Shown here: piece by piece, positions 34,196 through 42,209 of the stretch
Layout: the number at the start of each line of letters is the position of its first letter
Numbering within the stretch: position 1 is the first letter of the stretch
Assembly (NCBI RefSeq): GCF_036625275.1
Contig: NZ_JAZKUD010000001.1
Coordinates: 186,001-250,000, forward strand
Direction of reading: 5' to 3'
From: Accumulibacter sp036625275
GTDB lineage: Bacteria > Pseudomonadota > Gammaproteobacteria > Burkholderiales > Rhodocyclaceae
Length of the DNA stretch: 64,000 nt
The notes under the pieces: model-generated
What the model saw: only the letters and a program-made list of their open reading frames with translations
Told to the model about the DNA's origin: nothing
The model's database searches: none
Translations under genes and position numbers: made by a program

Positions 34196-35515
34196 TCAGG
34201 CTGCCATGCGATACGGCATGCTATCAGTCCAATGATGGTGAATGTAGCCATTGTTGAGCAACAGGCTTGTGATCGTCTGCTCGCTGACGTCGAACTCGGC
34301 GGCGGCTTCTTCCCTGGCGTATGAAGAGAAATCACTGCCCAAAAAGGATGTCAATGAATCGATGGGGCAAAGAAACTCTGCGGCGAAAGCGCGCTGATAC
34401 TTCTGACGGAAAGTCGATAGGTCGGTTGATGCAAGCCAACGCGCTTCGCGGGTCGAGGGACGGAGGTACTCGCCCAGGAAACGCGCCAGCTCGAAGCGCC
34501 GCCCTGCAAGGTTGCGCCTGCGAGGAACGAACTTCAATTGGTGATCGTTCAGCGGTATCGCCACCGCGACTGGCGACCGTCCAACCGGCGCCGACCAATT
34601 GGTTGCGGCTTCACTGCTGATGCCAAGCAAGTCATGCAGAGTGCGGTCGGGAACTGGGCCGCTGACATTGCCCATCTTGTTACGAAGCGCACGAGCGTCA
34701 TGAATCGCGCGCTCCCAGGGTGCCCCGTGGTCCAGGTGATCGATGCTGTCAGGCGAGATATCGGGGATGCCAACAATTCCGCTGGCGCTAGCCAGCTGCC
34801 CAATCAGCGCCAAATCCGGGGTGGCTCCCGACGCTGCAATCGCCGGTGCCAGCTCTGACAGTGCCGCCTCTCCGACCTGGCTCTCCCACAGCAATGCCGC
34901 GCTCAGCGCTCGTTCCGGGCACTCCTTGGGATCGAATCCCAGTTCGGCCTCCAGCTTCCTCCGGCGGATAGCCTCGGGATCTGCTGAATTTTCCTGCACG
35001 AGGGCCCACAGGTGCGCCAAGTTCGACCCCGCGTACCCCTTGGCATCCAAGCGGGCCAGCACGCTGCATATGAAGCGCTCGACGCTCTGCTGAAAGCCAG
35101 CCAACGTGATCGTTCTCGGCACCTCCAGCGCTTGCAGGTATTGCACCGACTGGTCCGGCGCCATCGACGTCCCGGCCCACACGTGAATCGCCTCACCATC
35201 CGGGATCAAGATGACGCGTGGCCATACGAAACCGTGATTGGCTGCACCGAGTTCATGGACCATACGCCAGTCATGGCCAGGCTGCTGCGTTGGCAGGGGC
35301 TCATGGTTGAGGCGCCACCACGAACTCGCAAACCACATAGCCAGCGGGTAGGCAGAGACGAAGACGTTGTCACGTACGGTCTCCGCCCAGATGTCCTGGT
35401 TCCGAGTCAGGCTGATGTTGTCGACATACATGTCGACCCAGGCTGCTGTAGCCATGACTTCCGGTTCCCCGGATGCTGATGCCATCCACTTGGCGTTGAT
35501 GCGCAGCTCAGCCAT
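34196..35515 (-). CDS. ImmA/IrrE-like protein with degenerate metal site
   Basis: The protein has 439 residues. Residues about 290-425 follow the ImmA/IrrE peptidase pattern: DRTLHDLLGIS, RRFELARFLGEYL (339-351), RQKYQRAFAAEFLCP (370-384), and AAAEFDVSEQTITSLLLNNGYI. The metal-binding HExxH of active enzymes (RRFTLAHELGHYL-like) is changed to ARFLGEY, so all three metal ligands are lost and proteolysis is unlikely. The N-terminal 280 residues are not recognised. It overlaps the upstream gene by eight bases, so the two are probably a functional pair. Role unknown; a toxin-antitoxin-like or defence role is an inference. Confidence 0.7.
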   Translation of the reverse strand: MAELRINAKWMASASGEPEVMATAAWVDMYVDNISLTRNQDIWAETVRDNVFVSAYPLAMWFASSWWRLNHEPLPTQQPGHDWRMVHELGAANHGFVWPRVILIPDGEAIHVWAGTSMAPDQSVQYLQALEVPRTITLAGFQQSVERFICSVLARLDAKGYAGSNLAHLWALVQENSADPEAIRRRKLEAELGFDPKECPERALSAALLWESQVGEAALSELAPAIAASGATPDLALIGQLASASGIVGIPDISPDSIDHLDHGAPWERAIHDARALRNKMGNVSGPVPDRTLHDLLGISSEAATNWSAPVGRSPVAVAIPLNDHQLKFVPRRRNLAGRRFELARFLGEYLRPSTREARWLASTDLSTFRQKYQRAFAAEFLCPIDSLTSFLGSDFSSYAREEAAAEFDVSEQTITSLLLNNGYIHHHWTDSMPYRMAA

Positions 35516-35948
35516 TGAGGCACCCCCAACGACGAATGACTTCCAGCGACAGCGGATCAGTCTCAGGGATGGGGTATCCGTGATAGGTCCCTGAATCGGG
35601 GTTTTCAAGCTGCGCTTCCATGGCAAAACCGTCGTCAGTGACTGCCCATACGTTCTTCGGCCAATCGCCGACCATCCGGTCGCTCACAAGGCCCTTGCGC
35701 AGTCCCGCGCGAAGTAACTCTTCAGCTTCGTTACGCTTAAAAATCTTGGCGAAATCGCACAGTGATTTCCCTTGTCTTGGATCGGAGGGTGGAACGAGCC
35801 CAAAATCGCCGGGGTTCTTCTTATGCTCTGGGTTGCCGCCATAGCGAGCGCGACTGGCCAACGCCTGGAGTTCGGCCACGCGAACTTCCGCCTCAGCGGG
35901 CGAGAGTAGTTTGCGCTTGGGATTGAACTGGGCATAGCGACGCTTCAT
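35508..35948 (-). CDS. Small partner protein of the ImmA/IrrE-like gene
   Basis: This 146-residue protein is basic at the start (MKRRYAQFNPKRKLLSPAEAEVRVAEL), then carries a compact domain with YGGNPEHKKNPGDFGLVPPS, KSLCDFAKIF, and WPKNVWAVTDDGFAMEAQLENPDSGTYHGYPIPETDPLSLEVIRRW. I have the impression of a recurrent family of uncharacterised small proteins but cannot name it. It has no signal peptide or membrane segment. It is upstream of, and overlaps, the 439-residue gene, suggesting co-expression as a toxin-antitoxin-like pair. Confidence 0.7.
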   Translation of the reverse strand: MKRRYAQFNPKRKLLSPAEAEVRVAELQALASRARYGGNPEHKKNPGDFGLVPPSDPRQGKSLCDFAKIFKRNEAEELLRAGLRKGLVSDRMVGDWPKNVWAVTDDGFAMEAQLENPDSGTYHGYPIPETDPLSLEVIRRWGCLNG

Positions 35949-36268
35949 CGTGTTTAGGGCAGACCATTACCGCTCTTGAGTTTACCAGCTAATTCAATGG
36001 TACTGGCCAAAGTGAGGGTAGTTCGGTAGTTCGCGTTCGTCATCCGGGAAAGCTAACGGTCAAGCCATTCAAGCTGACAGCGACAGCAATCGGTGCGACT
36101 CCAGCCATCCATCCTCGCCACCCCCAACGACTGCTCTGGCCGACCCCCCCGCCCGTTGTCATCACCTGCCGTTCAGCCGGCTTGAGAGTGTCTACTAAAG
36201 CCGGGGCGATTCACAATCCGAGCGGCCTTCCTTGAGTTGCCGGAGGAACCACCCGCGAGATTTCGTGG
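35949..36268. other. Non-coding space between cassette and msrA
   Basis: This space of about 320 bases has no credible gene. Near 36165 it contains tcacctgccgttcagccgg, which resembles part of the inverted repeat around the gene at 44370, so it may hold a decayed copy of that repeat. Confidence 0.4.
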
Positions 36269-36790
36269 CTAGCCGCCGACTTTGGCGCCGCTTTTGGCGA
36301 GGACCCAGTTGGCGCGTGGGTAGTGGCAGGTGTAACCGCCGGGATAGCGCTGCAGATAGTCCTGATGCTCCGGCTCGGCTACCCAGAATTCGCCGACCGG
36401 CTTGAGTTCGGTCACCACCTTGCCCGGCCACAGGCCGGAAGCATCGACATCGTCAATGGTGTCGAGCGCGACCTGCCGCTGCGCCTCGTCGACGTAGTAG
36501 ATGGCCGAGCGGTATGACGATCCCCTGTCGTTGCCCTGGCGATTGCGCGTCGTCGGATCATGGATCTGGAAGAAAAACTCGAGCAGGCGCCGGTAGCTGG
36601 TACGCTCGGGATCGAACACGATCTCGATGCCCTCGGCGTGGGTACCGTGATTGTGGTAGGTAGCATAGGGCAAGTCGCCGCCGGTGTAGCCGACGCGCGT
36701 CGACAGCACGCCCGGCAGGCGGCGAATCAGTTCCTGCATGCCCCAGAAGCAGCCGCCGGCGAGCACTGCACGTTCAGAATGTGCCATCAC
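36269..36790 (-). CDS. msrA: Peptide methionine-S-sulfoxide reductase MsrA
   Basis: MsrA repairs the S form of oxidised methionine. The 173-residue chain has the catalytic GCFWGMQELIR near the start, GYTGGDLPYATYHNHGTHAEGIEIVFDP, and FFFQIHDPTTRNRQGNDRGSSYRSAIYY, the complete family signature. It ends AKSGAKVGG. The start overlaps the msrB stop by four bases, so msrB and msrA form an operon on the minus strand. Confidence 0.96.
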   Translation of the reverse strand: MMAHSERAVLAGGCFWGMQELIRRLPGVLSTRVGYTGGDLPYATYHNHGTHAEGIEIVFDPERTSYRRLLEFFFQIHDPTTRNRQGNDRGSSYRSAIYYVDEAQRQVALDTIDDVDASGLWPGKVVTELKPVGEFWVAEPEHQDYLQRYPGGYTCHYPRANWVLAKSGAKVGG

Positions 36791-37233
36791 TGCACCTCCA
36801 CCTGGTCGATGTATTCGCCATAGCCTTCTGCTTCCATTTGCTCAAGCGGAATGAAGCGCAGCGATGCCGAATTGATGCAATAGCGCAGACCGCCGCGGTC
36901 GCGAGGGCCGTCGGGGAAGACGTGACCAAGGTGACTGTCGCCATGCGTCGAACGCACTTCGGTACGAATCATCCCGTGACTGGCATCACGCGATTCGTTC
37001 ACGTACTCTGGCACGATCGGCTTGGTAAAGCTCGGCCAGCCGCAGCCCGATTCGAACTTGTCACTCGACGCGAACAGCGGTTCACCCGAAACGATGTCGA
37101 CGTAGATGCCGGGCGCGTCGTTGTGCAGGTACTCGCCGGTTCCCGGGTATTCAGTCCCGCTGCGCTGGGTGACCCGGTACTGTTCGGCATTGAGGGCCGC
37201 AATCGCGGCTTCATTCTTCGTATAGCGTTTCAT
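36787..37233 (-). CDS. msrB: Peptide methionine-R-sulfoxide reductase MsrB
   Basis: MsrB reduces the R form of methionine sulfoxide. The 148-residue protein from the ATG at 37233 (MKRYTKNEAAIAALN) has the family pattern GTEYPGTGEYLHNDAPGIYVDIVSGEPLFASSDKFESGCGWPSF, SHGMIRTEVRSTHGDSHLGHVFPDGP, and the catalytic Cys in GLRYCINSASLRFIP. The paired zinc-binding CxxC motifs of some family members are absent. The frame is open upstream, but the family begins here. Confidence 0.95.
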   Translation of the reverse strand: MKRYTKNEAAIAALNAEQYRVTQRSGTEYPGTGEYLHNDAPGIYVDIVSGEPLFASSDKFESGCGWPSFTKPIVPEYVNESRDASHGMIRTEVRSTHGDSHLGHVFPDGPRDRGGLRYCINSASLRFIPLEQMEAEGYGEYIDQVEVQ

Positions 37234-37924
37234 CGAAAGGGCTCTCCGGTTACGTTGGGGGACAGCGTCAATCCGCCTGTGTTCCCGCGAAATGTTCCGA
37301 GATCTGCCGCATGGGCCTGCTCTCTGCGTTGATTCACTGCGCGCCACGCTTCGCTGTCCAGGACCTTGTCGCAATTAGGAAGGCAAAACTTACAGCCGCC
37401 TTTAGCAGCCGGCACGCCGCCACGGCTGGCACCAGAGCAAGACAGCCGAAACCTGCCTGACCAATTGCTGGATCAGAGTGTCTGGCAAACGCACTGCGGA
37501 CTGCAAATTCCACCCGCTCCCGCCTTACTTGCGCCCTTCGTCTTCGTATTGCCGCCGCAATCGGTTTAGACCCTGCCAATCAGCTTCAGCATCGCCGTAC
37601 TCGAAGAACCTGGGATAGCGATCGTGAGCCGCGACTTCGCACGCATACACCACAACGCCATTGCCGTACGAGCAGTAGAAGCAAGCGAATTTCTCGATCA
37701 GGTTTGAGGTATGGCAGATCTTCCCGATCGAACACCAGAAAGTCGGGAACGTCGACGGACGGCCGCTGAGGGAGACAAAGCGGACGCATCGACAGTTCAA
37801 CGCTTACGTCGGCTTCGGCCGAGTTGTTCGCATAGCCTGTGCGGCAGGTTTCAAAGTGAGGCAGCCGCTCGAATGACCAGCAGTTCGTAGAGATGTACGG
37901 CTGCACCTGGCCGACGTCCACTAC
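37234..37924. other. Mostly degenerate space between msrB and DUF938 gene
   Basis: This 690-base region has short minus-strand stretches of apparent protein character, including one called separately at 37525-37921, but no intact gene. Signs of decay (frameshifts, short open frames) dominate. Confidence 0.4.
37525..37921 (-). pseudogene. Remnant of a hypothetical protein
   Basis: Two overlapping minus-strand frames carry fragments that look related to one protein: NLIEKFACFYCSYGNGVVVYACEVAAH and DRYPRFFEYGDAEADWQGLNRLRRQY, together with VDVPDFLVFDREDLPYLKP. The middle part appears lost and the frame changes, so no complete gene is left. I cannot name the family with confidence. Confidence 0.4.
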
Positions 37925-38533
37925 TCACCAAACCTCGACACTACTCACTGCCTGCCATACCAGACAGCGGTTATTTGACGGCATGGCCCGATCCTCAAGC
38001 AGTTCCATTCCGGCTCCCAGCGCGAGGGCATGTACCTTTTCGAAATCCCGTATTCCCTGGTGTGGCGCTTTTTCCTTGAGCCAGCGGTCGAAACTGGCAT
38101 TGCTGTCGCTGGTGAATTGGCCGCCGTAGTTAAAGGGGCCGTAGATTGCCAGTTTGGCGTCGCGAGCCATGATGCCGGTCAGGCCGGCGAACAGGGACTC
38201 GACCGCGGCCCAGGGCATGATGTGCAGGGTGTTGGCCGAGAAAATCGCATCGTAGAGTCGGACCGGCCAGGTTTTCTGCACATCGAGTTGCAGGGGTGGC
38301 GGGGTGTTAGGCAGGGAGCTTGCGTCCAGCCATGCAGAGATGCCGGGCAGATTTTCTGCGCGATCAGAAGTTTGCCAGGTCAGGTGCGGCAAGTGTTCGG
38401 CAAAGAAGATGGCGTGCTGGCCGGTGCCGCTGCCGATTTCCAGCACATGGTGGCGATCGGCGAAGTGCTGGCGCAGCACGTCAAGAATCGGTTCCCGGTT
38501 CTTTTCGCAGGAAGGCGCGTTGGGTTTTTCCAT
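37925..38533 (-). CDS. DUF938-family SAM-dependent methyltransferase
   Basis: The protein has 202 residues from the ATG at 38533 (MEKPNAPSCEKNREPIL). The motif HVLEIGSGTGQHAIFFAEHLPHLTWQTSDR is the SAM-binding site, with SDRAENLPGISAW and ANTLHIMPWAAVESLFAGLTG also matching DUF938. The family has no firmly assigned substrate. The start was chosen because the upstream open frame contains no domain and lies in non-coding sequence. The gene stands alone between a degenerate region and the ankyrin gene. Confidence 0.88.
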   Translation of the reverse strand: MEKPNAPSCEKNREPILDVLRQHFADRHHVLEIGSGTGQHAIFFAEHLPHLTWQTSDRAENLPGISAWLDASSLPNTPPPLQLDVQKTWPVRLYDAIFSANTLHIMPWAAVESLFAGLTGIMARDAKLAIYGPFNYGGQFTSDSNASFDRWLKEKAPHQGIRDFEKVHALALGAGMELLEDRAMPSNNRCLVWQAVSSVEVW

Positions 38534-38799
38534 GGTGGCCTCGAAGCTGTCGCTTGCCATGATCGGCGAAGCCGGCGCAGCCTGCAAATCTGGCCCGCCA
38601 AAATGGCGCCCACTACTGGGCACCCGGTAATTCATCTCAATGGGAGTCCGTTCCCCGCTGTATCGCTGACCCCTAATCCGAAAATTCAGCGATGGCGGTT
38701 TACCGGTGCGAGGCCCAGACCAATCGATCCAGATTTTGGGGGATTCGTCACCCAAGTGTGGGCCGGATTTTCCCTACGGGTTCCTTTGAAATCGGGATC
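38534..38799. other. Non-coding space between DUF938 and ankyrin genes
   Basis: This 266-base stretch holds the promoter of the DUF938 gene. I see no gene and no clear terminator in it. Confidence 0.35.
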
Positions 38800-39201
38800 C
38801 TATTCTTTCGCTCCGGCTTCAATCAGTATCCGCTCGATGTCCTGATGTCCCCTCGTTCGAGCGTACTGCAGTGCATTTGAGGTCGGTTTGGCACCTTTGG
38901 ACAGCAGGAATTTGACCATGTCGAGCCGCCCTCTGCCGGCGGCCAGTCCGAGTGCCGCTCCACCTCCCTCATTGACATCCATTCCTGCGTCCAGAAAGAG
39001 TTTCACACCTGTCATGTCGCCATTGCCAGCGGCTTTTGCAAACTCCTGCCCGTTGTATTCCAGTCCCATGGTCTTCAAATCCTTGCGAGCCTGAACGGGA
39101 TCAGGAGTAGCGGAAATGGCTTGGCTGGCGTAGATCCCGCCCATCACCGTCATGGCGGCGGTAAGCAAACAAAATAGCTGATTCCCCATTTTTCTAGGCA
39201 T
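38800..39201 (-). CDS. Exported ankyrin-repeat protein
   Basis: The protein has 133 residues. A signal-peptide-like start (LFCLLTAAMTVMGGIYASQAISA) is followed by two or three ankyrin repeats: FAKAAGNGDMTGVKLFLDAGMDVNEGG, AALGLAAGRGRLDMVKFLLSKGAKP and ALQYARTRGHQDIERILIEAGA. The protein is likely periplasmic and mediates a protein contact. A ggag site seven bases upstream supports the ATG at 39201. Nothing in the context tells the partner. Confidence 0.83.
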   Translation of the reverse strand: MPRKMGNQLFCLLTAAMTVMGGIYASQAISATPDPVQARKDLKTMGLEYNGQEFAKAAGNGDMTGVKLFLDAGMDVNEGGGAALGLAAGRGRLDMVKFLLSKGAKPTSNALQYARTRGHQDIERILIEAGAKE

Positions 39202-39478
39202 TCTTGGTCTCCAATTCCTTACTGGAATGCACCGGCGAGAGCCGGAAGGTCATTGTGGTAGCCGCATTCTGCTGCGAACCTGATGGAATAACAAGGGCGC
39301 GCCTGTCAGCTATTCGGCTAAGTGAATAGGCGGCCGGTTGTGGCCGACAGTACGCATTGAGCATCATGGCCACCGTTGCATGCTGAAGTGAAGAATCAGG
39401 CTCCGACCAACTGAGGTTCCCCCGAAATTTCGTCTGCCCAGGGCGACCTAAAATTGAGTCACTTTTGGAAGGCCAGAC
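39202..39478. other. Space with IS3-like end
   Basis: This 277-base space precedes the orfA fragment. The stretch ggcgacctaaaattgagtcac just before the ATG resembles the terminal region of an IS3-family element, although the exact inverted repeat is not certain. No gene is visible. Confidence 0.4.
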
Positions 39479-39570
39479 ATGAAGATAACGAAGCCGGCCG
39501 ATACGACCGAATTCAAGGAACGGGCGGTCAAGCGGGTCAAGGAGGGTCAGCGCATCAGTGCCGTTGGTCG
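39479..39570 (+). pseudogene. IS3-family orfA fragment, interrupted by IS21-type element
   Basis: The ATG at 39479 opens MKITKPADTTEFKERAVKRVKEGQRISAV, the start of a transposase A (helix-turn-helix) protein of the IS3 family. After about 30 residues the text changes to GRRQLG and a stop, exactly where the terminal repeats of the next element begin, so the orfA gene was interrupted there. No matching right half is found to the right of 42019. Confidence 0.7.
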
Positions 39571-39686
39571 GCGACAATTAGGGTGACCGGTTAGCGACAA
39601 CTATGTTGGCCGGTTGGACCTGAAGTCGGGAGGGTCCGGCAGCGAGGGATATCGTGGTCTTTTGACGCGAAGTTGAAAGGCTCTGG

Positions 39687-41181
39687 ATGCCCGGCAAGAA
39701 GATAACGGACCAGCAAGTGAGAAAGTACAAAGAAGCAAGGAGGAGGGCGACGCAAGAGATAGCGGCGGCCCGGAGGGGGATCAGCGTGCGTTCGGCACGA
39801 CGGATCGAGAAAGCGGAGGAGCTGCCATCGCAGCGGGATCCGCGGCATTGGCGCACGCGGCCGGAACCGCTGGCAGGGGTGTGGGAAACGGAACTGGTGC
39901 CATGGCTGCAAGGGGCGCCGGGGCTGGAAGCCACGACCCTGTTTGAGGAATGACGACGCCGGCACAACGGGCAATACGGCGACGGCGTATTGCGGACCCG
40001 GCAACGGCGGGTGCGCGCCTGGCGGGCGCAGCACGGAGATGAACGGGAAATTTACTTTGCGCAGGCCAACCCGCCGGGACGGCTGGGGCTGTCAGACTTC
40101 ACCGTTTGCGACGAATTGGGTGTGGTGATCGCGGGGGAAGCATTCGCGCATCGGCTCTATCCGTTTGCCCTGGCTTGGTCAGGTTGGCGGCATGCGGAAA
40201 TCGTACGCGGCGGCGAAAGCTTCGCGGCCTTGGCGCAAGGACTGCAAAATGCCCTGTGGGGGTTTGGCGGTATGCCGGAAGAACATCGCACCGACAGTCT
40301 CTCGGCGGCGTTCCACAACCTGGCCGAGGAAGAAGAACTGACGCGGCGCTACGACGACCTGTGCCGCCACTACGGCATGCGAGCGAGCCGCAACAACCGC
40401 GGGCAATCGCACGAGAATGGGCGCCATCGAGTCGCGGCAAGGCACCCTGAAGAACGCCGTCGAACAAGCGCTGCTGCTGCGCGGACAGCGTCACTTCCAG
40501 GACCTTGCGGAGTACCAATGTCTGGTTGCCGACGTGGTGACCCGCCTGAACCGGCGTGTACAGGCCAAGGCGGCAGAAGAGCGCGCCAGCCTGCGGCCAT
40601 TGCCACCGCGGCGCACCAGCGAGTACGAAGAACTGGAGGTGCGAGTCACGAAGTTCGGCACCGCCAGCGTCAAGCGGATTCTCTACAGCGTGCCGTCGCG
40701 GCTGATCGGCCACCCGCTCAAGTTCCGTATCTATGCGGAGCACGTCGAAGGCTGGCTGGGCGGCGTGTGCGTATTCCAGAGCGAACGCAGCGTCGTTCCG
40801 GTCGCCAAGCAGCGCGGCAAGAAACTCGATGACCGCCACCTGATTCCGGCACTTCGGAAGAAACCGGGTGCCTTCGCCCGTTGGGCGCTGCGCGACGACC
40901 TGTTCCCGCGCAGCGAGTACCGGCAGAGGTGGGATTGTCTCGTCGAGAACCTGCCCGAACGGGAAGCCTGCAAGCGGATGGTCGGCCTGCTCGACATCGC
41001 GGCACGGGGTGCCTGCGAGGCGCAACGGGCCCTCGTGCTAGCCGACCTGCTCCAGGCCGGCACGCTGCCGGAGCTGGACGGACTGGAAGAGCGCTTCGCA
41101 CCCCGGCAGAGTGATCTGCCGCTGGTCGTCGTCTTGCCGGAACTGAAGAGCTACGACCGCATGCTGGAGGGGGCCGCATGA
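39687..41181 (+). pseudogene. istA: IstA transposase, inactivated
   Basis: IstA is the DDE transposase of IS21 elements. The reading starts MPGKKITDQQVRKYKEARR with a helix-turn-helix region. A nonsense TGA follows LFEE at 39951-39953, where the expected codon is probably CTG. The same frame resumes with RRRHNGQYGDGVLRTRQRRVRAW. A second fault, one extra G in the run at 40412-40414, shifts the frame after RGQSHENG; the following frame goes on with AIESRQGTLKNAVEQALLLRG to the end (...LEGAA). Both faults fit homopolymer or point errors. The stop overlaps the istB start. Confidence 0.8.
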
Positions 41182-41939
41182 GTGCGATCGAATCCGCCAC
41201 CTTGCCGATGCTGCTCACGGAATGGCGGCTGCCGACGATCAAGCACCTGTGGGAAGCGCTGGCCGAGCAGTCGAACCGCGAGGGCTGGCCGGCCGAGCGT
41301 TTCCCGAGCGCCTTGTGCGAGCACGAAGTCAATGAACGGCAGATGCGCCGCATCGACCGTCATCGCCTGGAGTCCTGTTTGCCACCGGACAAGCGGTTGT
41401 CGGACTTCGACTTTGCGGCCGTGCCGACGGTATCGAAGGCCCATGTCACGGCACTGGCCGAGGGGGACAGCTGGCTGGAGCCAGGGGCGAATCTCCTCGT
41501 CTTCGGCCCGCCTGGAGTCGGCAAGACGCACCTGGTGGCCGGCATTGGCCACGAGTTGATCGCCAAGGGCTATCGGGTTCTGTTCACGCGTACCAGCGAT
41601 CTGGTGCAGCGCCTTCAGGCGGCGCGGCGGGACTTGCGCCTGCCGGCAGAGCTGACAAAGCTCGACCGCTTTGACCTGCTGATCTGCAACGACTTCAGCT
41701 ATGTGCGGCGCGACCAGGCGGAAACCTCTGTGCTGTTCGAACTGATCGCGGAGCGGTACGAGCGCAAGTGTCTCGCCATCACCGCCAACCAGCCGTTCTC
41801 CGGCTGGGATCATGTGTTCGCCGAACCGGCCATGACGCTCGCCGCCGTCGATCGTCTCGTTCATCACGCCAGCATCTTCGAGATGAACGTGGAGAGTTTC
41901 CGCCGCCGCTCTGCTCAGAAGGGGCTAGCCCCCTTCTGA
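41178..41939 (+). CDS. istB: IstB ATP-binding transposition helper protein
   Basis: IstB is the AAA+ ATPase that assists the IS21 transposase in target choice. The 253-residue protein carries the Walker A motif GPPGVGKT at residues 110-117, the Walker B-like DLLICNDFSYV (less acidic than the usual LLILDDLG), and TANQPFSGWDHVF near the sensor region. It overlaps the end of istA by four bases. It could still work in trans, but the element itself seems stuck with a broken istA. Confidence 0.9.
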   Translation: MSAIESATLPMLLTEWRLPTIKHLWEALAEQSNREGWPAERFPSALCEHEVNERQMRRIDRHRLESCLPPDKRLSDFDFAAVPTVSKAHVTALAEGDSWLEPGANLLVFGPPGVGKTHLVAGIGHELIAKGYRVLFTRTSDLVQRLQAARRDLRLPAELTKLDRFDLLICNDFSYVRRDQAETSVLFELIAERYERKCLAITANQPFSGWDHVFAEPAMTLAAVDRLVHHASIFEMNVESFRRRSAQKGLAPF

Positions 41940-42019
41940 GCAGAGCAAAAACCCACAAGCAAGACCGAAGGGGTAGCTACCCATTGCGCCTCGCTTCCAC
42001 CGGCCAGGATAATTGACGC

Positions 42020-42209
42020 TGGGCAGACCGACTGGCTGAGGCAAGGAAGGTGGGCAGATAACCCCCCAGAAGTTTAGACACGCGCTGTCCCCGCTCGCCG
42101 GGATTTCCTCGGAAGCGAGCGATCGCTGGCACGACGATCGCAACCAGTAGCGGCGTCATCTCCTGTCGTGATAGCGTTGCGGTTCCAAGTCCAACAAGGA
42201 GATTCCTCA
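42020..42209. other. Space between IS21 end and lipoprotein gene
   Basis: The 190 bases include the ribosome-binding site aaggag before the next gene. No other feature is visible apart from short poly-C runs. Confidence 0.35.

Larger units (their letters stand above)
39571..42019. mobile_element. IS21-family insertion sequence (istA broken, istB intact)
   Basis: Two copies of a 20-base repeat lie at the left end (gcgacaattagggtgaccgg at 39571, gcgacaactatgttggccgg at 39594) and a third, inverted copy at the right end (42000-42019, complement gcgtcaattatcctggccgg). This multiple-terminal-repeat layout is typical of IS21. Between them are istA and istB in the usual order. It lies inside an IS3 orfA. 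The outer ends may extend a few bases further than called. Confidence 0.8.
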
